Source: Synechococcus sp. RCC307 (lineage in GTDB: Bacteria; Cyanobacteriota; Cyanobacteriia; PCC-6307; Cyanobiaceae). From it: 64,000 bases of DNA. Numbering within the stretch: position 1 is the first letter of the stretch; every line of letters begins with the position of its first letter. The notes beneath the pieces are model-generated. The model was not told the DNA's origin. It was given only the letters and a program-made list of their open reading frames with translations, and did no database searches. Below, piece after piece: positions 48,081 to 56,741 of the stretch. Both the position numbers and the translations under genes were made by a program. The stretch lies in the NCBI GenBank assembly GCA_000063525.1, contig CT978603.1:117104-181103 (forward strand), read 5' to 3'.

Positions 48081-49297
48081 AAACCAAGACTTGTACGGAA
48101 AGTCCAAATCCATCTATTGCTTTCCAGGAGTTCATTCTGTTGAGCAAAGTTTACCCCCCACGTTAGTCTGATCGGTAAGGTGCCTCCAAGGCTTACAGAT
48201 GTGGCTGCTTGGGCTCTTCCACTACGATATTCGCTGAAAATACTCCACCACTTATTAATAACAAGAGCTGTGGAACCTATAGGTGCCCAGCATAGTTCTG
48301 TATCAACCCCAAAACTTGTGGTCCTGGTATTTTTCTGCTCAGTTCGAAAGCACCCGAATTTTAGTGGATTTTGGAAGCCACTTCCGATGTCTTGATTCGC
48401 GAATCTTCCTGTACCCACACCACCATTAATCACAAAATAGGGGAAGTAAACACCCTCTGGACCAAGAGGCCAGGCTTTTGTTGCCATCAGATAAAAATTT
48501 CGACCAGTGTCAGTTCTGTCGTCTAGTTGAATAATTTGCTCTCCACCAAATGCAATTCCTGCATTATTTCCAAGCTGACTTGCAATCCTAAAACCAAGAG
48601 ATTTACCCTCGCCAACTGCTGACCCACCCCCTGCCGCACTTGTGCCTTGATAGACACTTCTGAATGATGCATTTAAGCCAATACTGAAGTCATCGATTTG
48701 AAAAAGATTGGCATTAATAATTGCTGTCCCATCCCCATTGTTCCAAGCCAAGAACTTTTGCTTATCATTGTCTTGCCTGCTTGAGCCCCGGAGTGAGGCA
48801 TTAAATGAGTAGATCTGACTCCATCGCAAACCATTCGGTATGTAGGTACTAATGTCAGGACCTACAAATCCATTGCTAAATGCAATCGAACGGTCTAGAG
48901 CTTGCAACTTTGGTTGAGTTGGTAGTGGCCCTCGCCTCTTCGTTGGCTGTTCAGATTCGATCGTTATCGCCTCAAGAGGAATAGGTTCTTTGTTATCAGC
49001 CACCCATTCCGGCTTTGGTTCTAGGAGAGGACCTTGTTCTTGCTTTATTTGCCTCCAAACAATTGCCGTGGGAGTTGGTTGCTTTGTCGGATCAATCCAT
49101 GATTCAGTCTCAGGCATTGGCTCCCAAACAACAGATACCTCAGCAGCATTTTTTGATTCAGATTGCCAGTAAATCGATGTTTCTTGCTGTGCATTATCTG
49201 ATTGGGCCTCTGACTTATCTTGAATCCATTGCACCTGTGCATGAACATGTTGGCTGCACATCAACAGCCCAATCATAAAGAGGAAATTCGTTTTCAA
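48077..49297 (-). CDS. Putative outer-membrane beta-barrel protein
   Basis: 406 residues: signal peptide (MKTNFLFMIGLLMCSQHVHA), then a low-complexity periplasmic stretch with repeated aromatic motifs (VVWEPMPETE, AIVWRQIKQEQ, PEWVADNKEP), then about 270 residues alternating polar and hydrophobic residues as in beta strands (SFNASLRGS, SIGLNASFRSVYQ, LGFRIASQLGNNAGIAFG) and ending in Phe, typical of outer-membrane insertion. I do not recognise the family. It lies beside the co-polymerase and Wza-type genes, so a role in anchoring or exporting surface polysaccharide is plausible. Confidence 0.75.
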   Translation of the reverse strand: MKTNFLFMIGLLMCSQHVHAQVQWIQDKSEAQSDNAQQETSIYWQSESKNAAEVSVVWEPMPETESWIDPTKQPTPTAIVWRQIKQEQGPLLEPKPEWVADNKEPIPLEAITIESEQPTKRRGPLPTQPKLQALDRSIAFSNGFVGPDISTYIPNGLRWSQIYSFNASLRGSSRQDNDKQKFLAWNNGDGTAIINANLFQIDDFSIGLNASFRSVYQGTSAAGGGSAVGEGKSLGFRIASQLGNNAGIAFGGEQIIQLDDRTDTGRNFYLMATKAWPLGPEGVYFPYFVINGGVGTGRFANQDIGSGFQNPLKFGCFRTEQKNTRTTSFGVDTELCWAPIGSTALVINKWWSIFSEYRSGRAQAATSVSLGGTLPIRLTWGVNFAQQNELLESNRWIWTFRTSLGF

Positions 49298-49315
49298 TGG
49301 ACCAAAGCTCTTTGC

Positions 49316-50263
49316 TTATGCAGCAGAAGCTTTTGGATTCAGCAGGATCCATCCTGCAACAGGAGCATTCTGGAGGGAGAGTTGTTCACGCAGAAGTGTT
49401 AGTTCTTCGCGTGTTGAAGCACCTGGAGAAGCAACCAACACTTGGGTGTCGCAATCACGGGTTGCGCTTAAGTCCTCGTCAATGACAACGTGCTTAGATT
49501 TCAAATTCTGCTCTAGGGTACTGCAAAACTCATTGAACAAGCTCTGTTTGATGGATCCTACGGGGACAATCGCAATGCAAGAAAATTGCTGTAATGGGCC
49601 ATTGGCCAGAAGTTCAACCGATTGCATCAATTGCACTCGCTCAATGCTTGTAATGGTTTGAAGCCGCTGACCAGGTAGTGATGCTTCTAGCTCATTTTCA
49701 CTGAAAACTCTTCCGCTGCGGCGATCCATCACTAGAGCCCCTCCAGCTCCTAGGACGAAACCCCCCAGTAGACCCAACGCAAGGCTTCTTTTTTTGTTTG
49801 GGCTGACTGGATTCTCCAAAACTCTGGGTGTTGAAATCAATTCCCAGGGGTCACCCTCGCGTGCTTGCTCAAGCTGCACTTGCTGGTACTGATTCTGAAG
49901 ATTCACCAGTGTTGCTTCATCACGGAGCGCTTGCTGGGTGAGTTCCCGATGCCTTGAAACAATCTCTTTGGGTCTATTCAGAGATTGGAGGTTGGCTTTG
50001 GCTAGATCGAGTTCTCCGTTGAGCAAAGCAATGGTTTGTTGATTGATGTATTGAACCAATGCAAGCCGCATTCGTTCTAAACGTGTAATCAATGGGTCAT
50101 TGTCTTTGAATCTTGAGCGTTTCTCGGCTAATTCGGTTTCAATTCTTGTTAGTTGATCAAATGTTGATGATTTATCCGTCAAGTTGGCGAGTTGAGAGGC
50201 AAAGTAAATTGAAACGTTGCCAGCGCGTTGCGCCTCTTGGATTTGCCCCTTAAGGGCCATCAC
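49316..50263 (-). CDS. Polysaccharide co-polymerase (Wzz/Wzc-like), C-terminal fragment
   Basis: 315 residues read from GTG/ATG 50263. A long coiled-coil periplasmic part (VMALKGQIQEAQRAGNVSIY to about QVQLEQAREGD) ends with a proline-rich hinge LISTPRVLENPVSPNKKRSL and a second transmembrane helix ALGLLGGFVLGAGGALVMD, the usual Wzz/Wzc ending. The cytoplasmic C terminus lacks a visible Walker A and looks like a reduced kinase-like domain. It is the second half of the gene whose first half is at 50294-51067. The two halves are separated by a G/C homopolymer stretch with frame shifts. Confidence 0.8.
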   Translation of the reverse strand: MMALKGQIQEAQRAGNVSIYFASQLANLTDKSSTFDQLTRIETELAEKRSRFKDNDPLITRLERMRLALVQYINQQTIALLNGELDLAKANLQSLNRPKEIVSRHRELTQQALRDEATLVNLQNQYQQVQLEQAREGDPWELISTPRVLENPVSPNKKRSLALGLLGGFVLGAGGALVMDRRSGRVFSENELEASLPGQRLQTITSIERVQLMQSVELLANGPLQQFSCIAIVPVGSIKQSLFNEFCSTLEQNLKSKHVVIDEDLSATRDCDTQVLVASPGASTREELTLLREQLSLQNAPVAGWILLNPKASAA

Positions 50264-50400
50264 TTTCTGCGGGGGCGGCGGTACCCCTTGGTTTCAACGC
50301 TGCCCCCTCCTCCCCCTCCCCCCAGGGAAATTTGAATTGTTCCCCCGAAACTCCCCCCCCCGGGAACCTGGCCAGGGGCAAGCCCTTCTCGCACGCCCCA
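50264..50400. other. G/C homopolymer stretch disrupting the co-polymerase gene
   Basis: The plus strand shows dense C runs, for example CCCCCTCCTCCCCCTCCCCCC near 50301-50321 and CTCCCCCCCCCCGGG near 50350. Reading the minus strand, removing one G after GGCCTG restores the frame (GVREGL), and removing surplus G/A further on joins it to GSVET and VMALKGQIQ. Several small indels in runs over about 130 bases look like base-calling or assembly errors more than mutation. Confidence 0.7.
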
Positions 50401-51067
50401 GGCCATTGGCAAAGCCAAATTCCAAAGCCTCACGGTTCGATGCTAATGAGATTGGCTTGATCTTGTTAATTTCCTGCTGTAAGTAAGTACTCATATTGCT
50501 TAATTCGCGATTGCGGCCTCGATTGGAATACTTCTGGTATTCGTTTGATAGAAGCTGTGTTATGGGAGCGATGATAGTTTTATCAGTATCACGGAATTCA
50601 ACATTTAATACGCTTGTACCCTTGGCATTCTCTATGCTCAGTGCACTGTCTCTCCAATCGGAGAATCGCATCTTTTCAGCTACTTCTTTGGGTTTACGAG
50701 CTTGAACAGCTTTGAAAACTGGCAGGAGAACGGATGGGCTATTGAGAATTGCGATTTCTGTCTGCGTTTCTGAGTTGACACCACTTGTCCCCAATAAAGC
50801 CAAGGCTGGATTGTTGGCAAGCACCCTGGCCATGGAAGATGAGCTGTTCTTATCATCGAGCAGGATTTGGAACTCCCCTTGATAGACAGGCTTTGTTGTT
50901 AAAAGAGAAAGCGCAGCTGCTCCTAAGCCCACCCCAGCTCCAGCTCCAATCCAACGCCATTGGCGCCGCAAGGCTGCAATGACCTCTCTAAGATCAATTT
51001 CGTCTTGCGGGCTAGTGGTTGAACCAGCTGCAGGTGCTTGACTTTGGATGGGGAGTGATGATGTCAC
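50294..51067 (-). CDS. Polysaccharide co-polymerase (Wzz/Wzc-like), N-terminal fragment
   Basis: About 257 residues; the first about 225 are reliable. A proline-poor cytoplasmic start (DEIDLREVIAALRRQWRWIG) leads into a transmembrane helix (GAGAGVGLGAAALSLLT) and the periplasmic Wzz domain (KPVYQGEFQILLDDKNSSSS). This is the chain-length determinant / co-polymerase fold that controls glycan length. After about FGFANGLG the frame is lost. Start ATG overlaps the stop of the Wza-type gene (ATGA). The full gene is 49316-51067. Confidence 0.85.
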   Translation of the reverse strand: MTSSLPIQSQAPAAGSTTSPQDEIDLREVIAALRRQWRWIGAGAGVGLGAAALSLLTTKPVYQGEFQILLDDKNSSSSMARVLANNPALALLGTSGVNSETQTEIAILNSPSVLLPVFKAVQARKPKEVAEKMRFSDWRDSALSIENAKGTSVLNVEFRDTDKTIIAPITQLLSNEYQKYSNRGRNRELSNMSTYLQQEINKIKPISLASNREALEFGFANGLGRARRACPWPGSRGGEFRGNNSNFPGGRGRRGQR

Positions 51068-52245
51068 TTCTGGTAGCGATCAACTAGGTCGTAAATAGCG
51101 AGAACACCAACAGCCGGGGCAGTGATTTCTCCCAAAATTTCAGTGGTGGCGGAGAGCGGAGAGTTGTTAACGCGAATCAAATCACCCTCCATTAAAACAG
51201 GATTTTCATAGGAGCCCCCTGGCTGGCTGCCTACACCGAAGATTTGCCGTTTGTCAGTGGTTCCATCTCGGTTGAACCTTACAAATTCTACTGTGCCTCT
51301 TAAAATTTTTGTTCCACCAGCTGAGGCAAGAGCCTGCTCTAAGGTCGCTCCCTGCGGCAATACCTTTGTTCCAGGCTGCCGCACCCGACCACTCACAAAC
51401 ACCTCCAAAAAGTCTGGGCTTAGATTGGTTTGCCCAGCTTTGATAATTTGATCCCTTAGTTCTTCCTCGGATCGAGACACAATCACCGTGTCGCCATCAA
51501 ACAGTCGGATGTTTTGGCTTTCATTGCCTTCTGTGATCACAGATAAGAAATTTAAGCTTGTTCGCATTTTTCCCCCTCCAGTTCCTAAGGGGCGGCGTCT
51601 TACGACAACGACATCTTCGAGTTTGGAATAGGGAGTGACTCCACCTGCATTTCTCATCGCATCAAACACAGTCGGCATGACTATCCCAGTGGCCAGTTCT
51701 GTGCCGCGAATTGATGCATTCGGATTTGTCGCAAGTTGACTTAAGCCTCCTCCTTGCTGGAATCCTGGGCTAGACATTCCTGCGATGGTACTTACATCTG
51801 TAGTTGGTGCGCTGCCAGTGCTAACGGCTGCTTGCAGGCCTGTTAAGTAATAGTAGCCAGGCCGTCTGACTTCTCCGCCGACATACACGCGGATTGGTCG
51901 AAATGCCGCTGGAGATACATACACCTGAGGTTCTTGAACATACATGCTGAACTGTTGTGTAAGGAACGCCTGAAGCTCCTCAACAGTTAATCCCTCCACT
52001 TGCAAGGCGCGCAGCCTTGGCAAGTAAAGCGATCCATCTGGACCGATCGAAAAAACCCCTGAATACTCAGGAACATCAAGCAATTCAACAACGACTGCAT
52101 CGCCGGGACCCAAAATGTAGGAATCCCCGGTGTAGGCCTTTGGAGCCAAGTTGATCACTTGGCTGGTTGGTGTAATTTCCTGGCTCAGTACTGGTTGCAC
52201 AGCGCTGAGTGAAAGCATGGCTGCAGCAACGGCGCGGCTCAGCAC
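51064..52245 (-). CDS. Polysaccharide export outer-membrane protein (Wza-like, SLBB)
   Basis: 393 residues: signal peptide (LSRAVAAAMLSLSAVQPVLS), poly_export domain (YILGPGDAVVVELLDVPEYS, VGPDG-type GPDGSLYLPRL), then SLBB domains (IRVYVGGEVRRPGYYYL; LEVFVSGRVRQPGTKVLPQG). It forms the outer-membrane export channel. No lipobox Cys at the cleavage site, unlike E. coli Wza. It leads the minus-strand set Wza / co-polymerase / barrel and is divergent from the ligase by 9 bases. Confidence 0.92.
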   Translation of the reverse strand: MLSRAVAAAMLSLSAVQPVLSQEITPTSQVINLAPKAYTGDSYILGPGDAVVVELLDVPEYSGVFSIGPDGSLYLPRLRALQVEGLTVEELQAFLTQQFSMYVQEPQVYVSPAAFRPIRVYVGGEVRRPGYYYLTGLQAAVSTGSAPTTDVSTIAGMSSPGFQQGGGLSQLATNPNASIRGTELATGIVMPTVFDAMRNAGGVTPYSKLEDVVVVRRRPLGTGGGKMRTSLNFLSVITEGNESQNIRLFDGDTVIVSRSEEELRDQIIKAGQTNLSPDFLEVFVSGRVRQPGTKVLPQGATLEQALASAGGTKILRGTVEFVRFNRDGTTDKRQIFGVGSQPGGSYENPVLMEGDLIRVNNSPLSATTEILGEITAPAVGVLAIYDLVDRYQK

Positions 52246-52254
52246 AAGACTCAG

Positions 52255-53448
52255 ATGAAAGACCCGGGAAAACTACGTGGTATGCCTCTTCTTTCTGGAA
52301 GCAGGTGGCCAGTGAGGCATCTGCCTAAATGGCGCGCAGCGGTCGATGCCCTGTTCTTGATTTCGATCGTGCTGTTCTTGTGGCCCCTGGATCCCTGGAT
52401 CAGCAGCATTCCGGCTGTTCTCTGGGTGCTGCTTCAGTTGTTGGTGGCTCCAGTTCAGCGCCGTTGGGCCGCTTGGCCGATGCTGTTTGTGCTGTTGCTG
52501 TTCAGCCGCAGTTGGTGGCTCAACCAAATGCCCCATCCAGTGGCTGCCCAGGATGGGGTATTGGTTGCCGGAGCTTTGTTAGCGGGAGCTTGTGTGGCCC
52601 CGCAGCGTTGGCAGCTGCTGTTGCGTCTTCCCTTGCTGGTGTTGCCGCTGTTGCTGTTTGAGATGGGTGCCAAGCCCTGGACGCCCAATCCGTTGGCAGG
52701 TGCTAATCAGGGGGGCTATCTGTTGGGGTTGATTTGGCTGCTGGCAATCGCTTGGTTCCGCCAGGGCAACCAGCCTCATTTGCAGCGGGTGCTGGCTGGC
52801 GTGGCAACGGCCCTGGCTGCGGTGATGGTGTGGCAGACAGGTTCTCGTGCTGCGTTTGTAGCCGCCGTTGTTTCAGCCGCCTTGTTGTGGATTCAGCAGG
52901 GCATTGGCTTAGGTCAGGTTTGCAAGCGTGGTTTCTTGCTGCTGGGTTTTGGTGCGGCAGCTTTGGCGGCTAAACAGTTGCTTCGCCCCTCCAGCACAGG
53001 GATCCCAGGAATCGATCTCAGCTCTGATACCGGCCGGTTGGCGATCGCTCAGTGTTATGGCGCGATTCCGTTCAGCGGTAACAACCGGTTCCTCTATGGC
53101 GTCGGTTTCGACCGCGCTGGTGAGTTTTGTTCCGACCCCATCAACGGTGGTGTGGCTGATCATGCCCACAACATTTATCTCCAGCTCTTTGCAAGCTCAG
53201 GGGTGCTGGGGGTGTTCGGGCTTTTTCTCCTTCTGGCCTTGCTGGTGCAGGCATGGCGCTCAGCGGCCCCTGTGATGGACCCATTTCCGCTAGTTGCTGG
53301 ACAGCTGGCGCTGCTCTACACGCTGATTCAGGGCTTCCTCGATCTTTCGCTTCTGCATTGGCCTGTCACCTTGGTGCTCACAGGCGTCCTTTTGGGCATC
53401 CCATTGAGCTGGCACAGGGCCAGTGATAACCAGTTCACGCAAATTTAG
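52255..53448 (+). CDS. O-antigen ligase/polymerase family membrane protein (WaaL/Wzy)
   Basis: 397 residues with about ten hydrophobic helices and the large periplasmic loop containing NRFLYGVGFDRAGEF and HAHNIYLQLFASSGVLGVFG, the HNxxLQ motif of the Wzy_C/O-antigen ligase superfamily. It either polymerises undecaprenyl-linked repeats or joins glycan to an acceptor; these cannot be separated by sequence. Start ATG 52255 (a later ATG at 52282 is possible). Confidence 0.87.
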   Translation: MKDPGKLRGMPLLSGSRWPVRHLPKWRAAVDALFLISIVLFLWPLDPWISSIPAVLWVLLQLLVAPVQRRWAAWPMLFVLLLFSRSWWLNQMPHPVAAQDGVLVAGALLAGACVAPQRWQLLLRLPLLVLPLLLFEMGAKPWTPNPLAGANQGGYLLGLIWLLAIAWFRQGNQPHLQRVLAGVATALAAVMVWQTGSRAAFVAAVVSAALLWIQQGIGLGQVCKRGFLLLGFGAAALAAKQLLRPSSTGIPGIDLSSDTGRLAIAQCYGAIPFSGNNRFLYGVGFDRAGEFCSDPINGGVADHAHNIYLQLFASSGVLGVFGLFLLLALLVQAWRSAAPVMDPFPLVAGQLALLYTLIQGFLDLSLLHWPVTLVLTGVLLGIPLSWHRASDNQFTQI

Positions 53449-53475
53449 TCTCACCGTGAATAAATGAGATAGCCC

Positions 53476-55410
53476 TTGCGGCCAGCTTCCCGGCAACAGC
53501 TCAGTCCAGTGATCAGGCGCTTGCTGCTGCTCGCTGCTGATGCTGCGCTGCTGCCGCTGGCTTTGTGGATGAGCTTCTGGCTGCGGCTTGGGTTGGATGA
53601 ACCATGGTCTGAGCAGTGGCTGCAGTCGGGGCCATGGATGGTGGCTGCGCTTTGGGTATTCGGCCTGCCGCTTTTGCTATTCACGGGTCAATACAAGGGG
53701 TTAACTCGTTACGTCGGCAGCCGTTCGCTGTATCAATTGGCAGGGCGCACGGCTGTGCTCACGTTGGCTCTTCTCGCCGTTGGTGAGCTGTTGCGCCTGC
53801 CGTTACCTCCTCGCAGTTGTTGGATCTTGTTTTGGGTCTTGGCCACGGCCATGGCAGGCGCTTTGCGGTTCAGCCTCCGTGATGTTTTTTTCAAATTCTC
53901 CAATCGCAACACACAAGCTTCTGCACAACGCGTTGTGATTTATGGCGCCGGTGCCGCTGGAGTCCAGTTAGCCGCTTCCTTGCGCCATTCGGGAACCCAT
54001 CGGTTGGTGGCGTTTGTTGATGACGATCCTTTTTTATGGGGACGTTCCATCGGATCGATAGAGATCAAGTCTGCAAATCAGCTGCCGGCGCTCAGCCAGC
54101 GATTCGATCAGGTTCTACTGGCTATTCCCTCCATCCAAAAAGCTGAGCGCCGCCGCATTGTTGATTCTGTTCAGACCTTGGGTTGCTCGATTCTCGAGGT
54201 GCCCTCGATTGATGCTTTGACCTCTGGTCGAGCGTCGATTGACGCCTTGCATCCCATTGCGATTGAGGACTTGTTGGGCCGTGATCAGGCTGCTCCAGAT
54301 CCACAACTTTTAGGCCGAGCGTTTGCCGGAAAAGTGGTGTGTGTCACCGGTGCAGGGGGATCGATTGGCTCGGAGCTATGCCGCCAAATTGTGCAACTGC
54401 AGCCTGCGGCCTTGCTGATGCTGGAACGCAGCGAGCCAGCTCTGTATGCCATCGACCAAGAGCTGAGCAATCGCGGCCTAGATGCTGTGAAGCTGCGGCC
54501 GGTGTTGGGCTCTGCCTCTGACCAGGCGTTGGTTCGGGAACTCTTTGCGCGTGAACAGGTTCAGGTTGTCGTTCATGCGGCTGCCTACAAACATGTTCCA
54601 CTGGTGGAAGCCAATCCTTTGGCGGGCATCGCCAATAACGTTTTCTCCACGCGAGTGATCTGCCAAACCGCAGCAGCTTTAGGCCTTGAGCGGGTGTTGT
54701 TGATCTCAACCGATAAGGCCGTGCGTCCCACCAACGTGATGGGAGCCTCTAAGCGTTTAGCGGAGTTGGTTGTTCAGGGTGCGGCCCAGACGAGTGAAAC
54801 AACTTCTTTTTCCATGGTTCGTTTTGGCAATGTCTTGGGTTCGTCGGGGTCGGTGGTGCCGTTATTCACCAAGCAGATCGGCGCCGGTGGGCCGATCACC
54901 CTCACCCACCCCGAGATTGTTCGCTATTTCATGACGATTCCTGAGGCCACCCAGCTGGTTCTCCAGGCTGCTGGGATGGCAACAGGTGGTGAGGTGTTCG
55001 TATTGGATATGGGTGAGCCGGTGCGGATTCACGATTTGGCTCAGCAGATGGTGAAGCTCAGTGGCTTGCAGCTCAAAGACGAGGCCAATCCCGATGGAGA
55101 CATTGAAATCAAATGCACAGGCTTGAGGCCTGGAGAAAAGCTCTACGAGGAGCTGCTGATTGATGCTCACGCGCAGCCCACTGCCCATCCTTTAATTTGT
55201 TGCGCCCAAGAAAACAGCTGGCCAGCTGCACAGCTCGAGCTTCTTTTGGATCAACTGCAGCAGATTGTGCAACAGCAGGATCTTGCGGCTGTATTGGACT
55301 TACTCAAGCAACTGGTGCCTGAATGGCAGCAGGGTGCTGAAGTGAGCACTTCGGCCAAGCTCTTGCCGTTTCCAGTTGTTCCCTCCAGGTCGACAGCTCA
55401 GGCGGGATGA
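53476..55410 (+). CDS. NDP-sugar epimerase/dehydratase (WbpM/CapD/FlaA1 type)
   Basis: 644 residues from TTG 53476. Four N-terminal membrane helices (15-130), a CoA-binding-like Rossmann domain (RVVIYGAGAAGVQLAASL, 152-169), then the SDR domain (VVCVTGAGGSIGSELC, 287-302) with STDKAVRPTNVMGASKRLAE. The family uses Met in place of the usual catalytic Tyr (here MGASK). Typical product is UDP-4-keto-6-deoxy-GlcNAc for the first sugars of capsule or O-antigen. Its stop overlaps the sugar transferase start (ATGA). Confidence 0.93.
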   Translation: MRPASRQQLSPVIRRLLLLAADAALLPLALWMSFWLRLGLDEPWSEQWLQSGPWMVAALWVFGLPLLLFTGQYKGLTRYVGSRSLYQLAGRTAVLTLALLAVGELLRLPLPPRSCWILFWVLATAMAGALRFSLRDVFFKFSNRNTQASAQRVVIYGAGAAGVQLAASLRHSGTHRLVAFVDDDPFLWGRSIGSIEIKSANQLPALSQRFDQVLLAIPSIQKAERRRIVDSVQTLGCSILEVPSIDALTSGRASIDALHPIAIEDLLGRDQAAPDPQLLGRAFAGKVVCVTGAGGSIGSELCRQIVQLQPAALLMLERSEPALYAIDQELSNRGLDAVKLRPVLGSASDQALVRELFAREQVQVVVHAAAYKHVPLVEANPLAGIANNVFSTRVICQTAAALGLERVLLISTDKAVRPTNVMGASKRLAELVVQGAAQTSETTSFSMVRFGNVLGSSGSVVPLFTKQIGAGGPITLTHPEIVRYFMTIPEATQLVLQAAGMATGGEVFVLDMGEPVRIHDLAQQMVKLSGLQLKDEANPDGDIEIKCTGLRPGEKLYEELLIDAHAQPTAHPLICCAQENSWPAAQLELLLDQLQQIVQQQDLAAVLDLLKQLVPEWQQGAEVSTSAKLLPFPVVPSRSTAQAG

Positions 55411-56741
55411 GTTGGCGCGCCCCTTGGTTGCGGGAGCGACTGCTGTTGCTGTCGTTGGCGCTGTGGGATCTGGTGGTGGTGTGGGCCATGTACGGCTCCA
55501 TTTATCGATTGCGCCTTGGTCACACCCCAGGGGTCACCCTCGCTCTGCTTGTGTTGGTGCTGTTGTGGCTTGGCGGCTCCTATCTGCTAGGGCTCTACAC
55601 CCAGCAACGCCGTGGTTGGGCGAGTTGGCAGCGCACTGCTCAGCTGGCTCTGCTCGTGCTGGCGGTGTTTGTGGCGCAGGCTTGGTTGGCTGGCATTGCT
55701 GATTCGGGCACGCGTCTGCGCAGCTTTCTTTTGCCACTGCTGAGCGCCATCGCTCTTGGATCAGGGCTAGGCCATCAAGCCTTGGCCGCACTACGCCCCG
55801 AGCTGGAAGCGGTTGTGTTGCTTTGCACAGCAGCTGAACGGCCGATTCTGCAGGCAGAACTTGCATCACTGCCAACCACTAGACAGCAACAGATCACTTT
55901 TGTGGAAGAACACGAGGATCCAGAAGTGCTCGCAGGGTTGCCGCGGCGTGGCTTGAACGTGGCGATCAGTGATCAGGCGCGGATTCCGGATGCTCACTTG
56001 GAACGCTTCATCACCCTCAGGCCACTGGGTGCTCGGGTGAGTTCCTTGGTGGACTGGGCTGAGCGCAGTCTTCAGCGCGTGCCGCCGGAATTGTTGAGTG
56101 AACGCTGGCTGCTGGCAGCCGACGGCTTCAGCTTGCAACCGGGCCGTTGGAGCTGGCGGGTGAAGCGATTTTTTGATGTTCTCGGTGCGTCCAGCTTGCT
56201 GCTGATTACCAGCCCACTGGTGCTGATGGCTGGGTTGGCGATTTGGCTGGAAGATCGTGGCCCGATTTTTTACAGCCAGATCCGTAGTGGTTTGTATGGC
56301 GATCCGGTGCGGATTTGGAAATTGCGGAGTATGCGCGTTGATGCCGAAGCCAGCGGCTTGCAGTGGGCTCAAAAACAAGACCCGCGCATTACTCGTTGTG
56401 GTGCCTGGTTGCGGAGTCTGCGGATTGATGAGCTACCCCAGCTTTGGGCTGTGTTGCGAGGTGATCTCAGTTTGATCGGCCCCCGCCCCGAGCGGCCCGA
56501 GCTCGAGCTGGAACTGGAGCAAGCCATTCCTCACTACCGCGTTCGCCATTGGATCCGTCCGGGCCTGAGCGGCTGGGCACAGGTCAACTATCGCTATGGC
56601 AACAGCGTGGCCGATAGCCGCATCAAGCTCAGTTACGACCTCTATTACCTACGTAATGCTGGGATTCTGCTGGATTTGTTGATCCTGCTGAAAACCATTC
56701 GCCTGGTGCTGCGCGCCCAGGGTGCTCAGCCGCAGCAATGA
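55407..56741 (+). CDS. Initiating sugar phosphotransferase (polyprenyl phosphoglycosyl transferase)
   Basis: 444 residues. N-terminal membrane helices and a Rossmann-like region precede the bacterial sugar-transferase domain (from about 250): VKRFFDVLGASSLLLITSPL, IWKLRSMRVDAEASG, SLRIDELPQLWAVLRGDLSL with the Asp-Glu pair, GPRPERPELELELEQ, and IRPGLSGWAQVNYRYGNS. It places the first sugar-phosphate on undecaprenyl phosphate (WbaP/WcaJ type). Coupled to the dehydratase upstream and the GT4 downstream. Confidence 0.94.
   Translation: MSWRAPWLRERLLLLSLALWDLVVVWAMYGSIYRLRLGHTPGVTLALLVLVLLWLGGSYLLGLYTQQRRGWASWQRTAQLALLVLAVFVAQAWLAGIADSGTRLRSFLLPLLSAIALGSGLGHQALAALRPELEAVVLLCTAAERPILQAELASLPTTRQQQITFVEEHEDPEVLAGLPRRGLNVAISDQARIPDAHLERFITLRPLGARVSSLVDWAERSLQRVPPELLSERWLLAADGFSLQPGRWSWRVKRFFDVLGASSLLLITSPLVLMAGLAIWLEDRGPIFYSQIRSGLYGDPVRIWKLRSMRVDAEASGLQWAQKQDPRITRCGAWLRSLRIDELPQLWAVLRGDLSLIGPRPERPELELELEQAIPHYRVRHWIRPGLSGWAQVNYRYGNSVADSRIKLSYDLYYLRNAGILLDLLILLKTIRLVLRAQGAQPQQ

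Larger units (their letters stand above)
47150..51100. other. AT-rich segment within the polysaccharide region
   Basis: By eye, base composition falls clearly below that of the flanks from inside the GT4-like gene through the outer-membrane barrel and co-polymerase genes, then recovers in the Wza-type exporter and the ligase gene. No transposase, integrase, tRNA or flanking repeat was found. It may be an acquired or recombining segment of the surface-glycan locus. Confidence 0.55.

Noticed and set aside
50301..50400. C-rich runs considered as a repeat element, G-quadruplex switch or phase-variable tract
   Set aside because: Several different runs carry separate indels and the neighbouring GT gene shows the same error type, so a sequence artefact is simpler; phase variation normally uses one clean tract.
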